DNA of 64,000 nt from Thuidium tamariscinum (Eukaryota > Streptophyta > Bryopsida > Hypnales > Thuidiaceae). Below the pieces are notes generated by a model. The model saw only the letters and a list, made by a program, of their open reading frames with translations, did no database searches and was not told where the DNA came from. Positions 37,255 to 48,249 of this stretch are shown here, piece by piece (positions within the stretch are counted from its first letter, which is position 1; every line of letters begins with the position of its first letter). Location of the stretch: the NCBI GenBank assembly GCA_947034885.2, contig OX344753.2, positions 25,312,347 through 25,376,346 of the forward strand. The letters are read 5' to 3'. The position numbers and the translations under genes were made by a program.

Positions 37255-38462
37255 TCAAGTTGGTGGTCTTGATGTCGACGGTGGTTTGCTGCTTGCCAGT
37301 CGCAATCTTATGGGTCCTCGTACTGGAGCTACGGGATCCACTGCTCTTCCTTTCTGAGAACATCACATTTCACGCCCACAATTAAGCTCAAGTCCAAACG
37401 CGCAGGAGGAATGTGGCTAGTCTCAAATGTCTCTAACCCAAACAGAATGTATACTTCTCATATACGTCTTTCCATATAACTAAGTCTCAGTTAAAATAAT
37501 CCTTTGTAGAATCCTCACTGGTTGAAAATTTGAAGAGACTATATAAAAATCTTAGACTACCATCCAACATACTGCTGTAGATCTAAACACTTGTTTCAAT
37601 TTCATTAGACACCATAACTTCGAACATCTCCAAACCATTGCTCAACCTCTTCCTCTGGGATAGAGACCACAAAAAATTCACAGCATTTTGTTACATAAGT
37701 AAGATCAATTTTTATTAGTAACCCTTCAACAAGGTCACATGTTGGAATAAAAAGCAGCAGGCGCAATTCATGCAAGGAATGAATGATCCTTACTGCTTCT
37801 CCCCAAACCTAAGAAAGATAGCATTTATCAATGAAAATAGCTTTTGTGTTCACCTGTGTGATCTCGATACGGCCATCCAATGCCAGTTGACGCGCTACCT
37901 GTGGAGCGCAAAGTCCACGCTTAGCACGGACAAAGTTCACAGTACTTTTGTGATTCAACAGCTCCTCCTAAAGTGTAGAGTTGAAACACTTCCCAATTAT
38001 TTCCAATCACAGATCCAACGTTAACTTTCAGGTCTTTGTACACCCTATCAACGGTGATCATCGGAAAGTGACTTGCAAAGGTACCTCCCTCGTGAGATCC
38101 ATGAGGTCCCTCCAATTCTCAGGATGCAGTGCTCTGGCTGCACATCCCCATCCAAAATGCCTTTGTCAGAGCAAAATCCACAATGCTCTGAAAACAGAGC
38201 TAAAGCAGCAGCAGCAGAACAATCACCCAGTCTAGCTACCTGAAAAAAGATCTCAAGAGCATTCCACGTGGATACTACTGAAAAAAGGCTGCAGCATAAG
38301 AATCGCTGCACAAAAGAAAGGACCAGAGCATAACCCTCAGAAAAAGAAAAGAGAAGCAAGCTCACGGGCTTCTGAAGGGCAAATGGTGGACGATTGTGCC
38401 CTCATTCGCAAAAGCTCCAGAATTTTGACCTGAAGCTCCTCTCGCACCGCTTCCTCAGCACC
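37255..38462 (-). CDS. DUF3253-type winged-helix protein (first exon unresolved)
   Basis: Four short exons on the minus strand join in phase: 38462-38366, 38137-38085, 37898-37854 and 37353-37255. They encode about 97 residues with STICPSEAPRALHPENWRDL, then MDLTREVARQLALDGRIEITQ, then KGRAVDPVAPVRGPIRLRL and a Ser/Pro-rich tail. This is the whole conserved pattern of the small DUF3253 family: ICPSE, a W-R-x-L-M box, G-x-IEITQKG, VDP and RGPIRLR. Its predicted fold is a winged helix, and no biochemical role is known to me. The first listed exon starts in phase 0, so a start exon must lie upstream. A 10-codon ATG exon at 39353-39324 ending in a GT donor would fit but is unsupported. The exons of 45 and 53 bp are unusually small. 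Confidence 0.78.
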
Positions 38463-39197
38463 CTGGAAAAAAGCACCCTCAAGTTTTTAGATATTCCGCA
38501 CTCAGGGACCAAAAATCTGCACTTCTCTTTTCAAGTGTCAGATGAAGCTACTCAAAATGATAAAACATTCTGTAAAACATCTGAGTCCAATTGCTTTATC
38601 AAATTGTTGACTTATGAAGGCTTTCGGTATCTTCTACATCACAAAAACCCGAATTAGCACCAGCATTAACAATGCAGACATGTGGAACAAAATTCTTATT
38701 CAAATCAGGAATGGCCATCAAATGTGACAACCGGTAAAAGCTCCAGGATCCCATCCAAGAAACAGTAACCCACTTGTGTAGATATTCAAATCGTGTTTGA
38801 GAGTCTCCACTAAGTTAGTCCTTTTCTTGCAAACAAAATGCTAGCATTCTGAGACTCCTAAGAGGATAAGAATTTTCAGAGCAACCAGGAGAAGGCAATT
38901 TTAGAATTTCGTTGAAACAAGTTGGTCAACGACGCAGCAAAACGCGGAGCACGAATTTGTCAGATGCCCACCACACCCCACCTATGATGAACCAAATAAT
39001 TCTCGAAAGATTAAGACATGGGGTGTCAGAGTCACGGTTAATTGCTCCAAGAATAGAGGCAATTTGGACCAGGAAATTTGAAAGTTCTGTGAGTGACTTA
39101 TATACTTTGAGACGAGATTCAAATCGCGCAGAACTGAAATTTTAGATACAAACAGAGTCCCGTGGCACAAATCGTGAACTGTATCATCAGTAAGTAT

Positions 39198-39217
39198 AAA
39201 ACCCTAATTAGGGTTTT
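39198..39217. promoter_or_regulatory. Palindromic telo-box pair
   Basis: A perfect 20 bp palindrome, AAAACCCTAATTAGGGTTTT, holds two head-to-head telo-box motifs (AAACCCTAA). Such boxes occur in plant promoters of ribosomal and cell-cycle genes. It lies upstream of the DUF3253 exons. Confidence 0.4.
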
Positions 39218-39359
39218 TCAGTAACCAAAACTGCTAACCTGCACTAGGAAGCATCGTAATATTCACCGAGCATCGTAATAGATAGAGTTGAGGAACCCGC
39301 TGAAGCTAAAACCGTGGAGCTACCAAACTCTGAGGACACCACAATGCCGGCATCGTTGC

Positions 39360-40753
39360 AGACTTAAAGAGCAGGTAAGTCATTGACAGCTCATAAAATT
39401 TGAATTTGCATCGTACTCCTAGAGTCGACACTCCATCGTGAAAGTATGCCAGAAACAGGTTACGCGATTCACGAATGCTCACATTCGATGCTATAGACGT
39501 TACTCTATACAGGATTAGAATGATGGATGCTTACTCCAAGAGAGTCGCACTTCGAGGTCATCGCAGAACTTGCTGCAGCAATTAATCCACGCTTCAGTTG
39601 ACAGGGATTTGTTTGAATCTCCACGATCACAGGCGAAATTCTGTCACGTTGTGAGGGGAACCACAACAAAGGATTACTCTTGACTTGTTACAAGTCATTT
39701 CACGATGATCACATCAAGCAAGACCCACCGCAAGCAATTTCCTATCAACTGAAAGGAATAAGCAGATTTCCACGACGCAAGTAGTTCTGACAGTTACACA
39801 CAGTCCCCGATCCGAGACCGTCGGATCACCCCCATCGACGGATAATGACTGGTCGACAAAACCCTGCGGCTCACTTTCTTGAGTAGCTGCCTGAATGGAT
39901 GTTATGTAGCTAGGGTTTAAGGGCCCTCATTGCGAAATTCTTGACAATTATTGCGTTGAAAGGGAAATTTCAAGAGGGATTTGAATGTGTGGAAGCGGAT
40001 GTCTCCAAGCTTTGGAAGACACCTTGGAGATATATTAGAGGAATTTCAATTTCCAATGGATACTTTGTTTAAGGATGCAGTCTTTGTGATAGATTGGTGA
40101 TTCAGGTAACTGCAGAAGGAGATTTGGTACAAGCGGAGATGAGACTGGGGCGATTGGTACAAGTAAACCTATAATTGACAAAGGCTTTTGATGCGCAAGA
40201 GTAATTGCGAATACATTGTGTGATTGCGACCTGTCCACTTTTGAAACTTGCGCTGTGATGAAACGGCTGGCGGTGTCAAGAATGCTGGCCAGGCCATGGC
40301 TTCAATGGTCGACGCCCAAAGGCGTCGTCGGGTGTATCGCCCATCGCCTTGGTTCTCGCTCTGATTGCTCATCAATTGATGCTCCATTTTCAGGTCTGTT
40401 CTCCCTTCCGCTCTCCCGTTCAATTCGAGTGTCTCTTGTGAGATCAAGGGTTTTGGGACGTTTGGTTGCAACAATCCTGCTTGAATCTGAGTGAGACTTT
40501 TTATTTGAATTTGAAATTGGATTAGGATCCAATCTTGAGTGGACATTATCCTGAAAGGTCTCCTGAAAGATTTGGAATGCAATATTGAGAGGAGAGGTGA
40601 CACAGTCTGTGTGTTGAAAATTAGGGTTCCAAGATCTTACGTGTTTGCCTTAGTAGTTTCCGAAGGCGACCGCCTTACATGATTTCTCCCTAATGCACGA
40701 GTTTAATTTGGTTGCTTACTTCATGACCTAATCCTTCGCTGCTTGTAGACAGG
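39360..40753. other. Spacer between the DUF3253 and DCC genes
   Basis: Both strands carry open frames of 90-145 codons near 40.0-40.6 kb. None has a recognisable domain, and none joins in phase to the DCC gene. The region probably includes the 5' leader of the DCC gene, whose first coding exon follows a GTAGACAG splice acceptor at 40751, implying a non-coding first exon upstream. Confidence 0.4.
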
Positions 40754-42536
40754 ATGCAGGCACTACCTACGATTCTCGGACAGAGTTACTCCAAAGACAA
40801 TTTCTATTCTGCAAGGGGTGCTTCAGCAGTTGGCAGTCAGGGACATGAGCACTTGCCATGTGGACGGCGAAGCTTGCAGATTTACGCGTCACCGCGAAAT
40901 GCTCTGAATCTGAAACCTTGTGTGGTTATTTACGATGGGGTTTGTCATCTCTGCAATGCAGGTATTGTCACCTTCCAGTTTCCAGCCCTTGTTGAGTCCC
41001 ACTGTGATGCATTTATCTCGACGACGGTGACTTTACAAATTCAGTCGCTGTAAAATACATTTTTCAGAATGTCTTTTCACTCCCCGATGCATTACATTCT
41101 TTGGTGTGTTCATATTTCGTTAAAATGGCGTGTTTCGGAGTTTCAAAATCGTGAATTTCAAGTGCACCGACCTTCTAAAAATGAGGACCGGTAAAGGTCT
41201 GAGGTTCCAGAATGGCATCTGGAATATCGCCACTTTCTTGAAATTTTGCCATTTTGACGAGTATGTGCACCCTAGTGAACGTGCACCCTTACTTCCCAAG
41301 TAGGACATGACATCGCATATTGACACAGATTGGTTGGCTTTCTGAACTTGAGTTGTAATAAGCATTCTTCCTACTCACATACAGTTCCTATTGGCTCCTT
41401 GCATTGTTGTTAATGGCAAACCAGCCTGCAAACTTTAAATGAACATTGGATAGAATCAGAGTCATGGATTCAGATCCTTGAGTGCAGCAGTGGTTGTATG
41501 TTACGTTTATGTTTTGGAGTAATCTATGTAGTGTTACATGTGAGTTTTGGGGAAATCTTTATATCCAATTGGTGGTTGCTTTCTTCTGAGTCTCCCGATT
41601 GCCTTACTGATCCCTGCTGTTCTCACTGTAGGTGTGAATTGGGTCATAAGGGTGGACAAGAAGAAAGCAATCTCGTTTTGTGCGTTGCAATCCCGGGCAG
41701 CGGAGCCTTACTTGCTGCTCTGTGGCGTCACTCGAGAGGAAGTTTTGAGGCGGTTTGTTTTCATCGAAGGACCAGATTCATGCCATCAAGCGTCTACTGG
41801 TGAGCCAGTCATTTTTGAGTTAGTAGTAGTTGAGTCTTGACTTTGGGATATGAGTTCAGTCATACATAACATAGGAGGGATGCACTGCTAGAATGGAATG
41901 CAAAGCATTATGCTAATGAGAGTTAAAATAGAATTGAAATTGGCCCAAGACTATGGGCCATGACTGGAGTTGTCGGAGAGTCATTTCTCATCTTTGTAAA
42001 GAAATTTACCTGCATAATGCCTTCACTGATACTGTAGGGGTTCATCATTAAATAATTGATTTTGCAAAAGTTTTGTCACGAGCCATCATCACCTGGTTAT
42101 GTCCTTTGAAATATTTGAGAAGGCGAGGGAATCTTTTATTTAATTATGATTTGGCGTGAACGAACTGGATGACCCTCCTTGGTAATGGTGATTCTAATTC
42201 AAAATCTAAAGAATATTTTGTAGAGTATGCTAGAGCGGAAGTTTTAGCAGAAAGGGAATTGATGTGCTTACTACCATGTTGACAGCGGCTCTAAAAGTGG
42301 CATCATACCTGCCGTTACCGTATTCTGCCCTGTCGATTTTCATGATTATCCCAGCACCCATTCGAGATGCTGTTTACGACTACGTGGCCTCGCGGCGCTA
42401 CCACTGGTTTGGAAAATCCACAGAGTGCATTATACCAACAGAGGACGTACTGGATCGGTTTGTCGACAAGCTTGAAATTCAGGAGAGAATGGCGGAAGAA
42501 CAGGACGACGAGGAGCAAGTGGAAGAAAAATCCTGA
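40754..42536 (+). CDS. DCC family (DUF393) thiol-disulfide oxidoreductase-like protein
   Basis: Three exons: 40754-40961, 41632-41799 and 42286-42536, in phase, giving 208 aa. Residues 1-50 are rich in Ser, Arg and Ala with no acidic cluster, as in organelle transit peptides, and are absent from bacterial members. The DCC domain follows: VVIYDGVCHLCNAGVNWVI with the D-x-x-C-x-x-C signature, then FCALQSRAAEPYL, FVFIEG, LPLPYSALSIFMIIP, RDAVYDYVASRRYHWFG and a C-terminal acidic tail. The family has a thioredoxin-like fold and a putative redox role; plant members are generally predicted in chloroplasts or mitochondria. The first intron splits the codon just after the CxxC. The start at 40754 is the first in-frame ATG after a plausible acceptor. 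Confidence 0.88.
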
Positions 42537-42539
42537 AAC

Positions 42540-44017
42540 TTTCGTTTCTTTTGATTGGATTTGGCATATTTAGATCTCATGGGTGCTCTTGAAGGTTTTA
42601 ATGTGAAGGATTGTTACTCTCCAGTACAGGCTGAGTATTGTTGAGGGTAATAGCTTTTGTAGGCAATTATACTGGAAATGTGGGTCTGTACAGGATTAGG
42701 AAACATCATACATTTCATATACTTGAGGCATTCCAACTTTCCAAGGGGATGTGAATTGGCGACCTTTACGAGGATGCAGTTGAAGAGTAAGGATTGCATA
42801 CCACCATGCAGATTATCTCCCGTCGTACTGAACTGTACAGTACTGTACAGTGTCCGTGTTGCTCGCAATTGTGAACTTGCTGAGAATGTGTGTTTTTGTT
42901 TGTTTTTTAAGCACGTGGACAATTTCCATTGAAAACTGAAAATGTTTTTTTTCAGTCGGTTGGTTTGGCATCTTCTGTAAGATTCCGGTATCTTAGTCAG
43001 ACATCTCTACTCCTTGGACGCTTGATTGAAAATGTTTAAAACTTCAAGCTGTCAGTTCCATTATTTGCTGTGTGCAGTACTGTGCTGCAGCGTGGAAAGT
43101 TCGGTAAACTCTGAAGCAGTGATCCCAGAACTAGTTTATAGAATTTAGTGTAATATGCTACCTAGTTTAGGGGATTTAGTGCAATTTGCTACCTTCAAGA
43201 TAAATAAGCATCAACTTTGGCTATCTTGAGAGAAAGTGGCATTAAAAAAATAAAAAAAGAAAGGATTTTGCAAGTTGTAAAGGATAATGGGGGGTACTAA
43301 TACCCATAACTAACTACAGAGATGCTAATTCCAATGTAGAGTAAGTAACAAATTGGCTATCAAATTCTATTGGTTGTTGAAATCTTAGCTAAAATTTAAT
43401 TTTTTCAAGGATTTTTTCCTATAGAGATTTAGCTACTGAAAATTTTTAGTAGCAATGGAGTAAAATTTAGCCAGTTTTGTGAACGCTACTCTGAAGCCAA
43501 TGAACTGTTGGTGGACGTTTAATAGACCTTAAACCCTAAACTGCATAGGAAGGTAAAGAGATGGGTTACACTGGGACATTGTTCTTTTAATTTAGAAAAA
43601 AAATTGATGTTTTATAGGATGACATGGTGCTTGCCTAGGCACTCTCTTAACCTTTTTCATATATGTGTACCCAAATGAATTAATCACCTTCTATATACCT
43701 AATCAAATTTTCTCATATCTTTGTAATATTTAAATTAAGAGTAAATTTGTGACAATGTAGTGTTGTACCTAAAAGTGGCATTGAAAGATGTGACTTGAGT
43801 TGATGAGTTCAATTTCAAATCCTTGTCCTACATCACTAGTAGGAAGGAAGTCATAAAGCACCAAGCTATTTGCACCAATTGATAATATCAAAAGCTTGGT
43901 TCTTTGTAGATTTTCCTTCATATGGATTTTCAATGTCAAGTTCTTATACTTTAGCTTAGTGTCAAAAGACTTCATTTCTACTAGTATATGCTAGCCAAAC
44001 TCCTTATTAATTGTGAA
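42540..44017. other. 3' flank of the DCC gene and a dispersed repeat
   Basis: The first few hundred bases are likely 3' UTR. About 43120-43480 is a dispersed repeat whose partner lies at 53330-54900: both contain GAACTAGTTTAT(A/G)GAATTTAG, ACCTTCAAGATAAA, GATTTTGCAAG and GATG(C/T)TAATTCCA in the same order. Confidence 0.55.
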
Positions 44018-44786
44018 CCCCTAATGACTCAAATGACCATTTTTTGGTTGTTGTCCTTCTTTTTTAAATTGTCCATTTTCAAATTTAGAATTTTTTCAAA
44101 AATAAAATTTATTTCTAGAAAATAGAATGCATTATAAAGCCAATGATAGTAGTTTCATCAAATTCCAAGCTAAACTTTGCCTTGTAAAGTTTTTAATGGT
44201 TAGATGGTGTAGTTCATAGCTCATTTGGGAGAATTCAATTTAGGCATAGATTGAAAAATCAACCAACCAATGAAATTATTACCCACACCTTAAAGGTCAA
44301 ATCAACTTCAAAAAGGGTAGATTTAAGGAGCTCAAGGAGAATATATCTATTCCATTCTTGTCTTTCTTACAAACTCTACTCTCATTTCAATGACCATTGT
44401 ACATTGTAAGTTCTACTATGACTATGAATTGAAAAATGCTCCAAATGTTGTGAGATTCTAAAAGAGCATTCTAAACTCTCTTGTCTTCTGCCAAGTACAA
44501 AAAGGTCATCATTTAGAAATATCCCTACTAAGATATGCTTTTTCAAATTGCATTGCCTTGTATTTTCATTAAGCTAAATAAAGCTTCAAACTTAATTATC
44601 TATTGAATTATGAGGTTGAATAATTTGAAATTTTTTAGATACTCATGCACTTTTAATGTGAACTTCAATATATTAAAATTACATCCTATTCAATCTCAAC
44701 AAAAAATGAGCAAACAAATTGCTGAAGTTCTAAACAATTTTGGCCCATAATTTTGAAATACTCTTTCCTAAGATTATAATTAGGGG
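44018..44786. mobile_element. TTAA-type element P3 (769 bp)
   Basis: The left end is CCCCTAATGACTC preceded by TGAA (one change from TTAA). The right end is the reverse complement of CCCCTAATTATAATC, followed by TTAA at 44787-44790. The termini match for only 8 bp. There is no gene inside. Confidence 0.5.
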
Positions 44787-45749
44787 TTAAAGAACACTGT
44801 AAGTCCAAGGAGCATTTTGAAAGTCAAATTTAAGTTTTCATATATTTCTTGATTTTAAAATATTTTTAAGCTTACTAAGAAAATGGAGCTGTAATAATTT
44901 ACTCTTTATTTTGTCAACATTGTTAAGATTGTAATTTTTGTGATACTTTAAAGGTGAAATCTTAAAAGCTTCAAACTCACTGCTTTTGGACTTTTTCTTT
45001 TGAATTTCTCTTGGTGTGACCAATTTCCCAATAAGGAATTTTATCAAGTCACAAGCAAGGCTAGAATTGAACGACTACAGAACTCTCTTGTAGGAGTTTC
45101 TAAAAGTGTCTTTTTATATGAAATATATTACAACACTACATAGTCATGTCACAAGACGGTGCCAAATAAATAGAGTCTAAAAATACTTCTACACTCATCC
45201 AACAGTGAAAATGCAAAAAAAAAACAGTAACAAAAGATGGTGACCAAAGACGGTGGCCAAGTCACTTTATTTGTTCATGATTACGTGGAAATGAAAAGCC
45301 AGTGACCTATAGGTAGAGTCATGGCGGCCAAGCACGTTTCCTCACTCTCAAACATGTGATATTACAGAAGGATATCACATCTGGACCTGAAAACAAGAGA
45401 TCACGGGATGTGACATTAGAGAAGGCAGTATTCCTTGGTCAAGAAGCGCGTGTTCCGGCATCCTCCTTACCGACATTGCCCCCAACCGCGTACAGACACT
45501 TCCCCACGCAGACACAACTATTTTCCGAGCATGCACAGACAGCCCTCCGCGACCCACAACCAATTCCCCCACAATCAATAGTTCCATCCCATTTCCTTCA
45601 CAAATTAGATACCCATGATCGATTTCGAGTTCAATTTTCACATCCAAAGTTTACAGTCTTTCTTCATATCAGCCCCTCTGATTTCTACCTTCCTTTCGAA
45701 TCCTTTCCAATCCTTTCCGTTTTCCTGACAGCAATCTTGCAGAACAGGC

Positions 45750-46427
45750 ATGGAAGCCGAGAGCTTGGACGCCATTTATCGATCTCTGTGGAGGGTATCA
45801 TCCCTTGAGGACAGCGACATTCGCTCCGTCGCTACTTACGTCCTCCGCTTGCTCCAGAGCAACTCGTTTCCTCCCCAGTCGTGGCTAAACTTGTTTCTCT
45901 ACATTCTTGAACGTGAGCAGCAAGCTATCGCCCGTCGCAACGTCGTCCAAATCATCAGCGAACTCGTCTTAAGCGAACGAAATTCTGTTTCGAGGGAACG
46001 CTCGGGTTTATTGTTTTCGGATTTGGTGCGCAAGGAGATTACGGCGATTTCCCACGCTGCGGACACGGGTGACAGCTCTGAGGTGCGGATCTTTCTCCAC
46101 CAGCGGATCTTCGAGTGGATGGAAGAGGGGATTGTGTCTGCCCAGTTTTTGAAAGAGTTGCAACAGGAGGAGGAGAAGTGGAGGTTCAAGAGTGATAGGC
46201 CGAGGTATAAGCAAAGACCGGAGGAGTCGCCGCCTACGTTCGACCTTGTTTTGTTGGGGATTCAGGGACAGCGACGACGGGACGGGGTAATTGATATGCG
46301 GAATCTTGTGGTGAAGGGGATGGCGCAGGGAGTGAGGGAAGGGTGGATACGAGTCGATGAACAGGGGCGACACGTCGTCGTCACGTCGTCACAACGTCGA
46401 TTTCGTCACGGCAAGCTTATGTTGTAG
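45750..46427 (+). CDS. Unrecognised single-exon protein, 225 aa
   Basis: The open frame begins MEAESLDAIYRSLWRVSSLE and has plant-like codon use and GC content well above the flanks. The first ~140 residues are predicted largely helical with hydrophobic spacing (SWLNLFLYILEREQQAIARR, VVQIISELVLSERN), suggesting a helical-repeat domain, but I cannot name a family. A charged linker (EEEKWRFKSDRPRYKQRPEE) follows, then FDLVLLGIQGQ and a C-terminal module of about 35 residues (MRNLVVKGMAQGVREGWIRV, DEQGRHVVV). That module is repeated as decaying copies just downstream, so the present stop may not be the ancestral end. A C/T-rich 5' leader precedes it from about 45.45 kb. Confidence 0.6.
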   Translation: MEAESLDAIYRSLWRVSSLEDSDIRSVATYVLRLLQSNSFPPQSWLNLFLYILEREQQAIARRNVVQIISELVLSERNSVSRERSGLLFSDLVRKEITAISHAADTGDSSEVRIFLHQRIFEWMEEGIVSAQFLKELQQEEEKWRFKSDRPRYKQRPEESPPTFDLVLLGIQGQRRRDGVIDMRNLVVKGMAQGVREGWIRVDEQGRHVVVTSSQRRFRHGKLML

Positions 46428-47150
46428 AGAAATTTGAGCAGTTTGCGATTTTACTCGACGACCCAACATCGATCAACAGGCACAATCTCGTCCAGCGGGG
46501 GATGGCACAGGGCGTGAGGGAAGGGTGGATGCTTGTCGATGAACAGGGGCGGCACGTCGTCACCACGTAGAATTCATTGCGGCATCGATTTGATGTAGAG
46601 AAATTTTAGGACTTTGTGGTTTTACGTGATTGCCCAATGTCACCATGCGCAATCTCGAGCAGCAGGAGGTGTGCTGGGGTGAGGGAAGGGTGGATGCGCG
46701 TCGACGGAGACGGCGCACAGCTAGAAATTCACGACCTGGCCATCACGTCGTCACGACATAGCTAGAGTTTAACAGCGCCGTGTTGAATTCATCTCGGCGC
46801 CCTTCTGTTGTAGAGAAAATTTAGCATCCTGTAATTTTTCTTGGCGTCCCAGCATCAAAATGCGCAATCTCGTGAAGCAGGGGATGGCGCGGGAGGTTTG
46901 GTGCGCATCGCCGAACACGGCCGTCACCACATAACCAGAAATTCACGACATGCCGTCACGGCATGTGGTCACCACGTAGAAGTTATCTGGGCGGCCTTTA
47001 GCAGGAGGTTGGATGCGCATCGCCTTAGTCGGCCGCCACCACATAGCTAGAAATCCATGACACGGCCGTCACATGTCCCGAGTTAGCTAGAGATTAGCGA
47101 CGCTGTGCTGGGCAAAATTCGACACTTGTGGTTTTACTTGAAACCAACTC
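46302..47150 (+). repeat. Decaying tandem copies of the upstream gene's 3' end
   Basis: Four unit starts near 46302, 46484, 46651 and 46866 each read AATCTYGT or AATCTCGAG, followed by a degraded GCAGGGGATGGCGCAGGG and TGAGGGAAGGGTGGAT. Units 1 and 2 both contain GTCGATGAACAGGGGCG and CACGTCGTC. Each unit also keeps an AGAGAAATTT-like tail in the UTR part. The spacing is 182, 167 and 215 bp. Unit 1 is coding (the end of the 225 aa protein), and units 2-4 carry stops. Unit 4 holds a further internal partial repeat (GGATGCGCATCGCC). Confidence 0.75.
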
Positions 47151-47358
47151 TCGATTATTTACAAAAGACCTACCCATTCCGGGTGGAATTCAATACTAGA
47201 TTTCGGCTCTCTTCAGCTCATTCTACATGCTTCTGTCCAGCGCTCCGACCTGAGGTTTTGTGTTTCTATGTGCTTTCTGTTTCGAAGATGCTGAGAATAT
47301 TAGTCCGTCTCATAGCCTGCTAATATTAAGTCTGTCAGAGATGATTGGATGGAACTGG

Positions 47359-48183
47359 TTACTTCTTCTTCTCCACGAGTTTGGCGTCTTTCTTCACCTT
47401 CTTCACTTTCTTGAGCACGACCTCGGGCTTCACGCTGCCCTTCACGAACACCTTTTTGTTCACCTGGTCGCAATCCACCTTCTCCACTCCTGCGACACCG
47501 CATTTAAATCACACAATCAGTCGATCCATGCGCCACACCGTGGTTCTTATTTACTCTGGGTAAACAATGATTCAATTCCAATTCAACATTACGGAGAAAA
47601 TTTTGTGTTTGTTTTCTCAGTTCGTGTTTTCTCTCCTCTGAAGAGTGTTGTGTATTATCTCTCGGAGATTGGACCCTGTGAGAAGTTAAGTAAATGAAGA
47701 CAAGATTGTAGAGGTGAAAATTCATGTTTCTGCACATGAATGTTTGATTGTTTTACAAGCTGGCGGGGGCTATATAGTACCAAGTTTGCATTACCTTGGA
47801 CGTCATCCAAAGCCTCCATCACTTTCCGAACGCAGCTGTCGCAGCATATGTTCGCGCTCAGCTCAATTGTCTGAATCTGTGTCACTCAACAAAGTACAAT
47901 GAATACGTGCACTTGTTAGAACAAACATGGGAGCCATAATTTCACTGCAGAAATGTAGAAGATCAAATCGGTTGAACACAGACCAAATTGTAGCAGACTG
48001 ACTCCCCAAATTTTTATAATCTACTACCTTGGATTTCTCTTCCACTTTCTTCTTTTCAGCTTCTTCTTTCTCCTTCTTCTCCTTATCCCCGTCCTTGGGC
48101 TTTTCAGGCAGCTTCTTCCGATCATTCTCGACGAACTTGTTGGCATCCTTCTTCGCCGGGGGAAAACACTGCAACCCAGGCAT
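47359..48183 (-). CDS. Heavy-metal-associated domain protein (HPP-type)
   Basis: Three exons on the minus strand: 48183-48028, 47876-47795 and 47489-47359, in phase, giving 122 aa. The N-terminal half is Lys/Glu-rich (PAKKDANKFVENDRKK, KEKKEKEEAEKKKVEE), probably a coiled coil. The second half is one HMA domain: TIELSANICCDSCVRKVMEAL with the metal-binding C-x2-C, then GVEKVDCDQVNKKVFVKGSV and VVLKKVKKVKKDAKLVEKKK. Plant proteins of this type bind copper, zinc or cadmium, or act as protein-interaction modules. The C-terminus is lysines with no CaaX box, so it belongs with the non-isoprenylated HPPs. An upstream in-frame stop supports the start at 48183. A TTGCAG acceptor at about 48240 hints at a 5' UTR intron. 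Confidence 0.88.
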
Positions 48184-48249
48184 GCACGGAACTTCTCATC
48201 ACACGACTCATCAAAGTGCATGTTCCAGGCTCAACTGCAAGGAGAGAGA

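Noticed and set aside
40169..40603. Open frames on both strands just upstream of the DCC gene, one with transit-peptide-like text (MKRLAVSRMLARPWLQW)
   Set aside because: Its likely donor at about 40395 leaves one base, which does not fit the phase of the DCC exon, and the other strand shows no domain.
45356..45808. 150-codon open frame overlapping the start of the 225 aa gene
   Set aside because: Low-complexity Pro/Ser/Phe text from a C/T-rich leader; out of frame with the better gene.
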